Part shown: positions 44,985-57,663 of the stretch, piece by piece
Layout of the letters: the number at the start of each line of letters is the position of its first letter
How positions within the stretch are numbered: position 1 is the stretch's first letter
NCBI GenBank assembly: GCA_963169105.1
Contig: OY720639.1
Location: forward strand, 92,020,559 to 92,084,558
DNA length: 64,000 nt
Direction of reading: 5' to 3'
Source of the DNA: Ceriagrion tenellum
Lineage: Eukaryota > Arthropoda > Insecta > Odonata > Coenagrionidae
Position numbers and translations under genes: made by a program
Notes under the pieces: model-generated
What the model was told of the DNA's origin: nothing
Seen by the model: only the letters and a program-made list of their open reading frames with translations
Database searches by the model: none

Positions 44985-46384
44985 CAATAAATACTAATTA
45001 AGGTAAAACTTACAAATTATTGTTTATTCCTCAGCATGGAAACCTATTAATTAAATTAAGGCTATAACTACTGAATCTGAAAAATTTTATCACAAGGTAC
45101 ACTAGTATAGAAAGTAAATGAATACCCTTATTAATTAAAACCCTGGAATAGAAGACTATTGCATAACTCCAAAGTGGCATCGATTAATTGTAGCAGCTTC
45201 AAGATAAAATATAGCAATCAGTCAGCAAAAAATTTAAATAATTTTCCAAAGTTGTTTATACCGAGATATTTAAACGGGCATAAGGTTCACATTACCAAAT
45301 ATGTTGACATAAAAAAATAAAACCTCACATAGCAAAAGATATATTTACATATATGCATTTTAGTAACTTCATCATTTCATCTTCCCTTCATATCTTAGGA
45401 GCGATAGCCTCACTTCACATATGGTACTTTAGAACAAATAACAGTGTGAAATATCAAAAAAGATGCAAAGAAAACCTTATGTTTATTTGCAGTTTCCCTA
45501 AATTAGCAATTTATTACCAGTTAGGTACCGAAATAATTTGAAAGTACAATTATTCATGCAAAATTCTAATGATGGAAAATATTACACCAGTCTGTTCTTT
45601 CAGTCATTCTGGTTGTATAGCTGGATTTGAAATAGAACCTAAAAAAATGTAGTATAAACACGACGTTTGGAAATGTTATCATATCATTAATTAATGGAAC
45701 ATACATGTGCATCTGTTAGAATTATAATAGCAACCATTATTATCCATAGAATTCAGCTTGTTTCCTCGTCTGAATACCATTACCTGGCTTTGTCTCTGAA
45801 TATTCAACAAATTGCTTTTTTCGATAAAAAAATTGCTGAGGGTGAATTTCAATATTCGAATCACATATGATGGGCGTATATCCGATTCTGAATGTTTAAG
45901 AGGCCATTCATATGAACTAGAGACGTCATTGACAAATCAGAAAGCTTAACTCAAAATAACAGAAAGTCACAATGTAACCATAGCTCGACCTAAAACAGAA
46001 ATATCTTAGGCAAAGCTACTTATTTCTAGAGCTCAAAATATATCGTTTAATACCTAAATTTGTGGCTAATACAAAAAATGATTGTAAATTATGCAGAAGC
46101 GTAAAAAATTGTCATTTGCTTTTGATGATTCGTCAACTTTTTTAAAACTATCTTTGAAATGGTATTGCTTACAGCAGTTTTAATTATCTTTAATGGATAT
46201 GTTTTTTATTGACGGTATGTATATTTTAACTAAGTTTAATTCTCTGTGATTGTTCGTTTACCTGTAGTTTTGTAACTATACTAGCACATATACAAGTTTA
46301 TTTTTACTTATGTTGCAACACATTCAAATTATTTTTGTTAACTAGGAAATAGCCGGTAACCCAAAAAAACGGAGTTCCTCCGAA
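44985..46384. other. no recognised feature
   Basis: Strongly AT-rich, short ORFs only. Confidence 0.35.
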
Positions 46385-46475
46385 GCGGTGTATATATTCC
46401 CAATGTTTAGGATAAATATATTTGTAATATGCATATAATGCTATGAAATAAACCATATTATTATTATTAATTACT
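46385..46475 (+). repeat. LINE-like 3' tail ending in (ATT)n
   Basis: GTAATATGCATATAATGCTA, then GAAATAAACC and ATATTATTATTATTAAT at the end look like the terminal 3' untranslated part of a CR1-like LINE. No protein is visible upstream. Confidence 0.35.
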
Positions 46476-47870
46476 TTCAGTTAATATCTCACTATAAAAT
46501 CCCATGCAATATATTATGTATCTTGTTAATTTAAAAATTTTCTTACTGCAATTGCAACCTATTAAAATATAAGTTCAAGAACTAAAATATTTTTTTGAAC
46601 CCATAATTAAAAGTGATATTCCGTAAAAATTCACAAAGATGTTGGCTTACAGCCCACTCTACTGTCTTCTTTTTATTTCGGTGAAAATCGAGTAATGCAT
46701 ATGACATTTGCAGCTGTCATTAGAGGCATTTTCCTTTTTTAATTTTGAACGATTTTGATCCATAACGAACGTAAAAGTTTGTTAAATAATTGAAATCAGA
46801 TAATGACAACTTTATGATGCACTTTCCTAAGCAATTGGCCTCAAATTTAATATTCTTCAGTATGCCTTCAACGCGTAACCACATTCCCTCTGCATTACTC
46901 CCGGGAAAATAACCCCGGACGGCATTCCCGGGCTAACATCTGCCGTCTACCGGGAGAGTCCTCTTCATGCTCCAACTCCATCTCCCCTGCCATAAGTAAC
47001 ATTTAGCAGCAGCCCGGATTTTTGAGGAGAAAATATTCAGGGAACCTTCACGAGTGCTTTATTGGAGCTTCCCTCCGCGCCCAGGGTACTTTGGAACACG
47101 ACGTCAAAGCGAGGCAAATGGCATGATGAAGGGGGGGAGGGGGCAAGGGACCAGATAATAAAACTTGTAATACTAAAACGCTGTTGAAACCAACTCTTGA
47201 GGAATACTCCCGTGATTTAAACGTCTCGAGGCGGGATGGCTTGCAGGAGAGACACTTATGATCTCCCTGCCTCCGGCTGTTGCGCCCGCCGCCACCAAGC
47301 TCACAAAGTATATTCCGAATGGGCGATGGTTAATCATCCCTTTTCCTTTGGCATCGTCTTTTGGACTCTCACCGAGGAGAATGAGGCTTTTTCCTCTCAG
47401 AATACCCACCTCCTTCAAGAGGAAGGTGAAATTATTTTTGATTGGACTTGAGCAGTTAAGTGTAAATTCGTTTTTAGCTGAGATATAGTTCACGGTTCTG
47501 CACCATACTATGTAAGCATTTTACCACAGAATGAATACAAGAATTAAAGCAATAAGTAAGGATTTTTCATGAGAAGGCGGATGTTTTTGACGATAAAACA
47601 AAGTGATGAACAAATGTGTTAGCACTTTCGTGGATAGATTACTTGATTTAACGAATGTTTTCGATAATCAACATAACTTTTCCAGGAGTAGAGTGTGTTA
47701 ATCACGGATACTAATCGTAAAATTAAGTAAACTGAAAGCTGCTAAAAGCTATCCTTAAATCTACTTTATTCGTTGAGGGGGAATACTCCCGCCATATGAA
47801 CTTTGATATAAGCTTAGGCAAAGCTAGGATTTATAAATCATATTAGTTTTGGATATTTAGTTACACATCT
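46476..47870. other. no recognised feature
   Basis: AT-rich to 46860, then a mixed region with modest GC (46880-47420). Short ORFs overlap on both strands. Nothing supported. Confidence 0.35.
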
Positions 47871-48642
47871 TTAACCCTTCGGTTACCAAGGAAGGTAACT
47901 CAGTTACCCCAACGCCACATTTTTACTGTTTTTATTTACAATTATTTTCTGATATTTTTATGCTTCGATGAATTTGTTTTAAAAAATCTTACAATACGAT
48001 TCCATGTGAAATCTTCATTGATTGATTGTTTTTTTTCTTATAATTTCTGAAAAACTTGTTGGGGTTCCTGTGTTACCCCTTTTGGGATAGTTCGTCCCAG
48101 ATTCATCAGCCCGCTTTCTGAGGATCTGTGCACCATTCACAGCACAGTACAGAGATTTAAAATAACAATGGGATTCTTTGTGTGCATTCAGATGTATCAA
48201 ACCGCGCCGTGGACGGCAATCGTGGTCATCATGGCGCCTTCAATCCGTCGGGGCGCGGCGCTGCGCCGTCTGCACAGTGAAATGTACATGACACCTGATT
48301 TACTTGTTCGAGTTCCTTGACTTCTGTGCATGGGTGGAAAGAGCAGCAAATGAAAAGCCAAATGTTGTGAAATATCAGAACATCCGATTAGACCTAGACA
48401 GGACATCCGATTAGATAATTGTATGCTCCAATCGGAGCCTACAATTATATTTATGTTATTTGATTAAATATAAATCATATTTATTATAATTTTGCATAAT
48501 TGTTTTTATTTAAGATTTATATCACGCAGAATCCATTTTTTGTATAAATTAAGCGAATAAACAAAAAAATACTGTTGGGCAACAGAGTTACCCCTCTTGG
48601 AAGAGGTAAGGTGAAAAAATACCTTGGTAGCCGAAGGGTTAA
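47871..48642. mobile_element. piggyBac-type non-autonomous element
   Basis: TTAA at 47871-47874 and 48639-48642 flank a 764-bp element whose ends are inverted copies of CCCTTCGGYTACCAAGG (17 bp). Subterminal GGTAACTCAGTTACCCC (left) is also mirrored near the right end as GGGGTAACTCTGTTGCCC. TTAA duplication and CCC/GGG ends are diagnostic of piggyBac-type transposition. No transposase is recognisable inside; short minus-strand ORFs at 48015-48200 and 48197-48406 may be decayed coding DNA. It would need a transposase in trans. Confidence 0.85.
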
Positions 48643-50057
48643 AGTCTATAATAAGTAGCAACTAAAATCTTAATAGTAAGGCAGAGGCATCCGTACCCAA
48701 GGAAAGATTCTAGTATGCTAGCTTTGGATGACCAAGTCTACGCTTTACGAGCGAGGATTCCGAATCCGGCAGCATCAAAAAATGTATACTTAAAGTATTC
48801 TAAATCCTTTTCACTGAAACCCGTCGGTAGAAAACATTTCATTGCATACCCAAGGCTACCGACCTTTAGCTGGGGCAGAACATAAAATAGTTGTCCCCCT
48901 GAGTACCCTATAGAGGACCATTGAAAACTACAGCACTCAGAGTCGTCGTAAAACTGCGTACTCGTAAACAAGACCCTTAACAACAAATATTGACAACAGG
49001 TTTTTCACTCGCCTGATTCAATTCCCATTCAAAATATCAAGCAATTACCAAAGAATATCTTCGTTTACTCCTTGTATTAACTATCTTAAATTCCGGCAGC
49101 AGTTCCAAATGCCTATCAGTACTAAAGCTAAATGCAAGAACGCTCGTATGAATGGTTCTTATCATTTACGCTGGATAAATTAAAAAATCTGCTCTGAATT
49201 TCTTCTCGATATTAAACTATATTAAACTTTATTCCCATTGAAAACTCTAGTTCTGAGCCAGGATTGTGAAAGTATTGAAAGGGTAATTGAGAATCAGACT
49301 TTTCTATTCTAGACTTTTTTATGAAAACGTATGCTTTGAGAACTACAGTGAGGCCGTTACTTTGGATCTTGTGAATGGCTAAGCTGCTTTTGCTTAAGTG
49401 TGCCGCGTGTAGCATATTACAAATTTGCACATCAAATTATTTAGATTTTAAACAGTAAAACTCTAACATTACAGATGCAGAATCAATGTTGCCAAGTACT
49501 TATAACATGCTTTGTATTCAGCAGGGAAAATTTAGGGGCTGTTGGCAAACCTTTCACGGCAGGAAAATATTTTTCTTCCACCAACCATTGTTTCTAGTGA
49601 TAAGGAAAATGGTAGCAATGGACGATATCTAATAATGCTGGTGGGATAATACATGGTTAGTTTGATTCTTGGTAGCTTGACAATAGTTACATTGAAACAA
49701 AATAGTTTAAAAATTATTGCTCAACTGTATTTTTTGTCAAAAGGAGCTATCACTACTAGCCTAATGAATTAATTTCTCTTGTTTCTTCCAACGGGCTTGA
49801 GTTCTCCTATTTGACCAACGTTTTAAGGCCAGAATAGGATATTGCCTTCATTTTATTGTGATGCAGCCCTAAACACGATCCCCGATATCGAAACTTTGGC
49901 CAGTTCGGTCGATCCAAATACGCTCGTACACTAGAGTGGGAGAACCTTAGTATGAATTTTATATTGATTTAGCTTGAGCAACATATAAATTACCTTGAAA
50001 TCAATGAATTTGGTCACATTTTAAAGAAAATTGTTTTACTCTTCCAAAAACAACAAC
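48643..50057. other. no recognised feature
   Basis: AT-rich, short ORFs only; no inverted repeats noticed. Confidence 0.35.
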
Positions 50058-50650
50058 ACAGGGTGTCCCATAAATGTCACGCCACAGTGACACTGGAGCT
50101 AGGGCAGCCTAAGAGGAACCGAACCAGCCTAAAATGACCTCAGTAAAAGTTGCACGGTTTTCGAGATATTGCTAAATTAAAGCCTTTTCAAAAATTTCAC
50201 TTTTTTTACATTTCTAGTCCCAGAATTCACATGAATAGCTCTCAATTTGGCTCTCTGATGGGGATACTGCCACAAATTAACAAACAAAGTACTCTATCCA
50301 ATCCATTTTTTGAAAGCCGATAAAGTTAGACAGGTATAGCGGCTTTCGCGTTTCTTTTGTTGTTCGGACCCCATGACCCCCCTCCCTCTCGGGCCTCTGT
50401 TCCAGGTAGAAGTCGGCACATGAGTCACAGTTGGAAGATTAAAAGAGCGGCCCTAATGAGAACGTTAAATTATCCGATTGAATTCTGGGACTAGAAATTT
50501 AATAAAAGTGAAATTTTTGAAAAAGCTTTAATTTGGCAATATCTCGAAAACCGTGCAACTTTTACTGAGGTCATATTAGTCTGGTTCGGTTCCTCTTAGG
50601 CTGCCCTAGCTCCAGTGTCACTGTGGCGTGACATTTATGGGACACCCTGT
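50058..50650. mobile_element. foldback MITE with ~172-bp arms
   Basis: Arms 50058-50229 and 50480-50650 are near-identical inverted copies, with ends ACAGGGTGTCCCATAAATGT. The 250-bp centre has no ORF of note. CAGGGTGTCCC ends are common in mariner-like MITEs, but a TA duplication is not evident at the left side. Arm identity is high, so this is comparatively young. Confidence 0.85.
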
Positions 50651-52390
50651 ATATCAGCCTCATCCTAAACTATCTTCCGATGTTTTTGACGACAAATACT
50701 TATCCTTTCAAATGGGAGATGGTATGTGTCTGTATTCCAGACTGACCTTATTTAATCAATGGGAAATTTTAACAAAAAGATAACCCTCTATTGTTAAGGA
50801 GATTTAAAAATACCACATGAATAAAATGAGTCAAGTCAAATAATAATAACTTAGATATAGGTATTTATTTAGTAAATTAGAATTTCAATCATATGAAAGA
50901 ATATTATTGCACCATAAATTAAGCAATGTTTAATTCACGCTTCCTTCAGCTGCTGAAATTAAAAAGTGCTATTTCAATAAGATATCATTATGCCTAGCAA
51001 GCTATCACTCTCAAAACACCTAAAATCAATAGAAACGAATAAATTTAAGGATTGTTTTCCGATAAAATAAAAATGTCGGTTAAAATAAAAAAACAATTTC
51101 ACAACCTATCCAAAATCAAATAAGGTATACACATCGCTCCGAATATTACCTATCCCAAAGTATTCACTTCGAATTTCCTATTAGAGTTTTTCTAGCATTT
51201 AAGAAGAAAAGCTTCGGAGGGTAAGATTAAAATGCGGTACTGCCTTATTCTTGAATACCTTTTCTGCTTTGCTTACAAAGATGCGTTGATTCGTTAGCAC
51301 TCTCACGTTTTAAGTATTGTGAAAGTGAATCGTCAGTTATTGAGTGCACATTTTATTAACTGTTCATGTAAGCCAGTAATTAATTCGGGGCTACACTTAT
51401 GTACATATCTTGTACGTGTGCAGAAATGACCTTACATGTTCTAACGTGAGTAGTGTAAAAGTTATTTTTAAAAATCTTTTTCTCCATAAAGCATTGTTAT
51501 AAATTGGGTTTACGGCGCGGAATTCGAAATTTACTTGGTAACTATACATATTTTTATTGAACATCATACTTAAGTATTTATTAGGAAGCATTAGAGCTAA
51601 ATGTTACGTATACATTCGCGTCAAGGAGAAAATATTTACATATATCGTCAAATTATTTCGACATATATGTCTAGTACAACAAGGCTTCGTATTAAAATAA
51701 CATCCATTCGCCTAGATACCAAATCAGTATATGCAGTTAATGTGCTTTTATCTGTACATATTACCAATAAGTACACGTATCCAAGGTTTCACAGCAATCT
51801 GTTTATCAACAAAAATCGCTTCAACCACCTTATATTCATTAATATTGTCTTTCAGGAATATTAAATACGTACTTTTATTTTCATTAAGCCGCTTCCGCTC
51901 GTGGTAATAATGGTAGAAATTTAATTTTTAGTGTTAGACCAAGAATACAATTTAAATTTACCAGGTTTCCCTTTACCGTCATACGCTTTCAAACTTACGC
52001 TGCCTTTGCTTCTGCCATTGTCTTGCACTTCTTGTGCGTTATCTATATCATAAGAATGATGAATATGCTTCCTTTCAACCCATTAACTAATTAATTTCCC
52101 AGTCTACCCTTTTTCTTGCTCTATTCATCAACAGTGTCATGTCTTTAACATGCACATTTATATCGTCAACCGATAAGTCGGCATCTCTCTCACTTTTCCC
52201 TTAAGCAGGAACGTTCAAATAAATATATTAATGAGAGAAATATTAAAAAAGACATTATTCTTGGATATGTACATCCACATTAAAATATTAAACTCGAATG
52301 GCACGACGTTAGAGCTCAACGAACAGAATTAAGTTAAAGAAAGTAATAGCTTTGGGAAAATTGATATTATGATCGATAGATGACTTTATA
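50651..52390. other. no recognised feature
   Basis: AT-rich. Short ORFs at 51397-51591 (minus) and 51601-51864 (plus) match nothing I recognise. Confidence 0.35.
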
Positions 52391-52520
52391 AATGAAATAA
52401 ATTTGTTATTCCACATAAAATATGTTAAATAATAAATTAAAACGAAGTAAAATGTGTAAATGAAACATTACACATATGCATTACACATTACATATGTGGA
52501 ATAACAAAGTTATTTCATTT
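52391..52520. mobile_element. small foldback (MITE-like)
   Basis: 26-bp arms (52391-52416 and 52495-52520) are inverted copies containing TTGTTATTCCACATA, enclosing about 78 bp that itself has short inverted ATGTGTAAT words. No target duplication identified. Confidence 0.6.
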
Positions 52521-55500
52521 GCAATGCATAGTAAATTTCATGAAGTCACGCCTGAGACATCTGAGTAATAGATGACATTTAGAACCAAACTTCATTTACA
52601 TTACAATAATATGGTGCAAAATTTGTATTCAGAAAAGGAAACAATTCACAGCTGTGATCAAATTGCGGAAATTATGCACCATGATATAAACAACACTATT
52701 TGCGAATTTATTTCTTGACTTTTAACTTCAACATTTGCAAAATGCATCAAACGTACCGTTATTGTAGCCAGTATTGTTGAGCACGACAAACTCGAATTAA
52801 TTAAGGAAACTGTTATTGAGACCGTATAAGTACACATCAATTGAAATATTGGCAAATGAATTAAATATCAGATACCTTCGAAAACATTTTGAAATAGCTG
52901 ATAGTAGTGCCAATTTTTCAATCTTTTCTGGAGCCTTCTCAACCAGTAGGATCAATAATTAATCGACCCCGTTCTCACATATACTTCCCCTTATCTCATC
53001 TCATACATAAACCTCCTTCCTCTTGGCCCAGAAACGAAATTAGAAAAAATTCTCTCGTTTCATCAGAGAGAGGCCTAGAAATTTTATCGAGCTTACCCGG
53101 AACGAAAAACTTAGGGAATGGTGGAGTGACTCGTTTAAAAATCTATAAAAGCTCTCGCCGGAGATTAAGAGCCGCGGGAGTGATGTACGGCGGTTGCGTT
53201 CCTAAGGGGGATCTTTCAAAACATAAAACGAGAGAACATCCACCTCTATACATAGCTTTTGTATGAGTCGCTTTCTTAACGTATCGGGACAACGAATGCA
53301 CGGCTGTATTAATGGGTGCGTCCCTTTTGGATGAGGGGAAATAAAAATGAGAACTACCAGCGGCAACCTCACAAAGCTTACTTTTTTAAAAACTTATAAA
53401 GAGGCGGAGGATCTTCCCGAGGATGGGGGGAAGAATGAGAACTATGGGGGGATGAAACACTCGTTTGTGTCATTCATAAAACATTGAAACGGGCGAAAAC
53501 TTTCGGGAAAGGGTATTTATAAAACGAGTTTTTTTTTTCTCCCTCCCAAGAAAGTTGGGATGTGGGAAAGGTGGGTGCAAGAAAAAAGTTACTTTGGTCG
53601 TGATTTATTTCGCCGTCCGGAAAAAGAATAATGGGAATGAAACACCTGGAGATGGATGTGGGCAGCAAAAAACGGGTGGATAAAGCTTCTTTAAATTTCC
53701 CTACTCCTGAGGTGACGGCGTTCCCGTCTATTAATAGATATATTTTTTCGTCGAGCGTCCCTGAAAATTGCTGGTACATTTTTTTCGCCAAACACCTTTG
53801 AATAGGTGATAATGTCCTTAGTAGGATTGCACTAAGTCTGCCTCCGTCTCAGGACACTTGAAACTTCTATATAAAAATATATGAACGGAATGCACATCTT
53901 TCATCTGCAACACATTTGTGAGATCCATCATGGTATACAGTGCAGAAAAGAAGGCTGAAATATCGCACACGAGAAGATCATTGAGAAAAATTGAGAAAAA
54001 AATTACTATTGGGTGATGAAAATGATCTAAATGAACAAATATTAAAATTGAAAAAGCAGTTTCAAATTGAGAAAAGGGATTTGGTTAAGCGACGTTGTCC
54101 GATGCTCATAAGAGAGGATGAGTCATTGGAATGCGCATGTTGGAAGAAGATCGAAAACAGGCCTCTTCACATTAAAAGTACCGTGAAACCATTATTAAGC
54201 AACCACCACCTCATCTAAGAGATAGTGGCCGCTGAAGAGAGGCAAAATTTGCGCTGCTTATGCGTATGGCAAATTCACCCTGTTCCCTAAAAAATCGGCC
54301 ACTTAGGGAGGTGACCACTAAAGGAAGGTGCCCGATGAAGCAAGTTTCACTGTAACATCATTTCAAGACACGAGGAAAATAGGAAGGCGAGGAAAAAGTT
54401 GAAAATTCATCTACAAATCTACCTTGAAACATAGGATTGATTCCAAACTAGAACCAGGCGACCCGCCTGCTTCATGATGAAGAAGGAAGGCTTCAATTCC
54501 TTGACTCATGTAAGCAATAACGCTTTACTCTTTTATTACATTCTACAAGAGTTTTTTTTATGAAGGACTTGCAGTACTATGTGACCATCATTGTTAACTG
54601 TAGGTACATTACAACATGAGCACAGCAAACACATATTCAGTGAAACGAGACTCAAGGATTTGGTGACTCAAGGATTGACAGAAAAGGTAATTACTACTCT
54701 GTAATGTAGGCCCGCACCTGACCTGAAGAAACAGCTGCTTCACTATTTTCACTCAAATTTCCATCGCTTCAATTTACATAACTCTCGCGAATACATAAAT
54801 TATAGCCATCAATTTCTTAATTTTTGCCGTAAAATATTTGTATTACTAAAATCACATGGAAACTTGCTGTGTAGCCCTAGAAATTATGCTGCAATTTATA
54901 AATATGTCTTAGGGAATGGGAAAGAAGATGCAACCTTTAAGTGCGTAAGTCCTGCATTCCAGGAAATACTTCAAGCCAGTGGTTTTCTTACTGCGGTAAC
55001 TATTACTATACTGTGAGGTAAAGTTTTCAAGGTTAAGTGTTGAGTCAAAAAGGTGACGGCAAAAATTCAGAAATAGATTTTGATAATACAGAACTGGCAC
55101 ATTAAGAGCATTTTTGTCGTTTCTGCATTTTTACTCCAATAAGGCTACGAGAAGTGGAAGTCGTTCGTTGAGAGAGGTAAACCAATCGAATAAATTTGAA
55201 AACTGCTGTCTTCTCAAGGGCTCACACTGTTTACAATTAAAAAATACCGTATTTATGCATGTGCTCCGTACCACCACCGTACTTTTCCTGCGCATAGTAA
55301 TGGCATTGGAAGTGAGAGACACAAGAGTGTCAACGTGAATTACTATAATGTATTTTCACATATCTTCGGGTGTGTACTGAATTTGATTTATAATGCTAAT
55401 TTTTGCAAAAACCGTTTGCTTCGCACACATACATGAATGGTGAACGATGTATTAGTTGAAGTTTAGAGTGAAATATGATGGGAAAGTCAGGATGATATAA

Positions 55501-55559
55501 AGGACCTGATCCTGGTAAATTGATATTCGAAGAAAAGTTATGGACGACTCTACTAGAAT
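52521..55559. other. no recognised gene
   Basis: 52900-53800 contains purine-rich GGGA blocks and several TATAAA words. A 75-codon ORF (53991-54218), lysine- and glutamate-rich and helix-like, has no family I recognise and no clear start context. Nothing else supported. Confidence 0.4.
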
Positions 55560-56106
55560 AAGGCACTGAAGGAAGTTAAGGTAAGGCCACGCCTCGAGTA
55601 TTTGAGACCCTGGACAGAAAGATTGAACCAAAGGAAAATAACCAAAATACAAAGGAAAGCTCCGCACTTATTGAAAAATTTCTACAAGCAAACATATTAT
55701 AATATTTCACAGCATTTAGCGGGATGAGGTTGGTAGCCACTAGAGACTCGGAGGAAACACTCTAGGAAAAGCTTGCTTGATATATTTGGAACACGTGCGT
55801 TTCAGAGCGACATTCAGATTATGAATTTGACGCTACACTACATTTCTTGGTCCAAAACAAGCGATGAAATAAGATAGATACATTGCCAAAATGATAGGTA
55901 CAAAAATTGGGTCTCTCACGCACAGTAAGTGACCATAAAAAAATTAGCTCCACTCTAAACAACCCAATAAGATACTTCACCATTTCACCTCCCAAAACCA
56001 TATCCTTTATACCTTTACACGACTGGAGTCCTAAGAACGCCAAATCTTTACACCGTGGTTTTACTTTATACCAAATATTTACATGCTCGTACGCTAGTAT
56101 GTAGAT
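55560..56106 (+). pseudogene. LINE 3' end, family A, sense copy 2
   Basis: VRPRLEYLRPWTERLNQRK, then KITKIQRKAPHLLKNFYKQT, ISQHLAG, P.ETR, LLDIFGTRAF, LHYISWSKTSDEIR and NWVSHAQ parallel the copy at 37850. Many stops and small indels. It ends in the word ATGTAGAT (56099-56106), the family tail. Confidence 0.75.
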
Positions 56107-57473
56107 CTAATAAGACTTACCAATTACTTGGTGAGCATTATACAAACGCTACTGTGATAGCACAACATTTGACTAAGTGCGGGGGACAGTATAGCATTCG
56201 CCACCGAAGTGTATGGAGTCTGACTGGATGGATCAGGCGTGGGCAAGAGGGAACAGTGATGAAGATATCCTTTTTATCTTTTAGTTTCAATACACGTATT
56301 GGCATTTCTCTCCACCACGTTGCAAAAAACAGATGTGTGTCCCCCGAAGTTCGGCGATATCTACGCTTCACTTATTTTTAGTCCTCTCGTTAGAGGATTA
56401 CCCTAGTTGCACCAGGTGTAGATCTAAGATCATAATTTAAAGTTGAACATTTTTTTCTCATCTTGGATAATACATTTGTAACCATATTGTTAGAAATTTT
56501 ACGTTAAAAAAGAAAACGATCGGAAATATTCACTTATATTGTGGAGGAAAAATGGCATCTATGAAATTCTAGAATCTGAAATAGTGTTCCGTAATAGTGC
56601 CCTTTAATGTTTTTGGGGTTAAATTGTGTCAAAATCATATTGAATGAAATTCTAGATACCATTATCGGTGTGACCCTTTGCAAAATTTTGCGATTTTATA
56701 TGAAGTTAACAGCCCTGAGGACTGAGAAGTGGAGAAATAAATAAAGTCCCCGACATGTATTCAATCCGGCAAAAAGGAAAATACAGGTCCATTCTGCGTT
56801 ATAAAAATAATAAGGTATAATAAATGGCGCCTTATAATAAGTTATTCTAAACTTCTAAGTGCTAATAAATAGCAATCAATCACGTGATAATTATAAGATT
56901 TATTGATAATGGTATTGATTAAAAAAAGTAGAGAGTACTGGCCCCATAAGAGACAAGATTAACTCAATTAGTAGAGACGCGAGGAATTAAAACATTGCCC
57001 CAGACGCAGCATAGGTTTTTTTGGTAATTCTGGAGAGACCAACGGCTGAGATCATTTGCGCCTTTAAGAACAGGCGACTTTAGCTTTCACAGAAGTTCCT
57101 GGTGGAGACCTGAGCGTCAAGTAGGACAGCTAGTGGTGAAAAGAGGGAGGATAAAAGATGGAGTGGAAGAGAGGTAGGTAATGGGAGAGAGGAAGCAGAG
57201 TAAACAAAAAACACGTTACAAAAAATCACCTATCACTATGATTTCACCAGGAACAATATCCTAAGATCTCAATATAAAACGACTCGAAACGGGGCGTGCG
57301 GTAGTGGTGAGTCATCCCAATTTTGAAGTGCTCGTGACTTAAGCAATGTGAATGGTTTCCTGTGTGACCTTCCACATTACATCCCCAGTTTAACACAATC
57401 TTCAAAGTTCCGTAGCCCGTTATCCACAATCACTGTGCGCCGCGTTCTGTAAATTTACAAGCGCTATTGATAT
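56107..57473. other. no recognised feature
   Basis: AT-rich to mixed. A small hairpin CCTCTCGTTAGAGG lies at about 56383. No gene supported. Confidence 0.35.
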
Positions 57474-57521
57474 GAAATAAAATCACTTTGTATAATCCAC
57501 ACAAAATTTAATTCTTATGGA

Positions 57522-57560
57522 CCCGACCGGTTTCAACACTTTCGTGTCATTCTCAAGGGG
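57522..57560 (-). ncRNA. hammerhead-like fold, left arm, U3-A8 variant
   Basis: Minus strand: stem I CCC (57559-57557) with GGG (57524-57522), core TTGAGAA (57556-57550), T, stem II GACAC / GTGTT with a GAAA loop, GAAAC (57534-57530), CG, GTC. All three stems form. Identical to the right-arm copy. Confidence 0.6.
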
Positions 57561-57575
57561 GATAATACAATGTCC

Positions 57576-57613
57576 CCCTTGAGAATGACACGAAAGTGTT
57601 GAAACCGGTCGGG
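57576..57613 (+). ncRNA. hammerhead-like fold, right arm, U3-A8 variant
   Basis: Stem I CCC (57576-57578) with GGG (57611-57613), core TTGAGAA (57579-57585), T, stem II GACAC (57587-57591) / GTGTT (57596-57600) around GAAA, GAAAC (57601-57605), CG loop, GTC (57608-57610). The core carries C3 to U and G8 to A together, as at 27733. Confidence 0.6.
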
Positions 57614-57663
57614 TTTATACCAATTAAAGGTTGTGTGGATTATACAAAGTGATTTTATTTCAG

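Larger units (their letters stand above)
57474..57663. mobile_element. palindromic foldback with paired hammerhead-like motifs
   Basis: About 190 bp that reads nearly the same on both strands, except a ~13-bp centre near 57562-57573. Ends GAAATAAAATCACTTTGTAT, inner arms GACACGAAAGTGTTGAAACC. Each arm holds a complete hammerhead-like fold facing outward. Non-coding. Confidence 0.85.

Noticed and set aside
52907..53266. 119-codon ORF
   Set aside because: Low-complexity S/R/P-rich translation, no domain, in a stretch of repeated GGGA and TATAAA words.
53991..54218. 75-codon lysine/glutamate-rich ORF
   Set aside because: Helix-like composition only; no homology recognised, weak start context and stops just upstream in the same frame.
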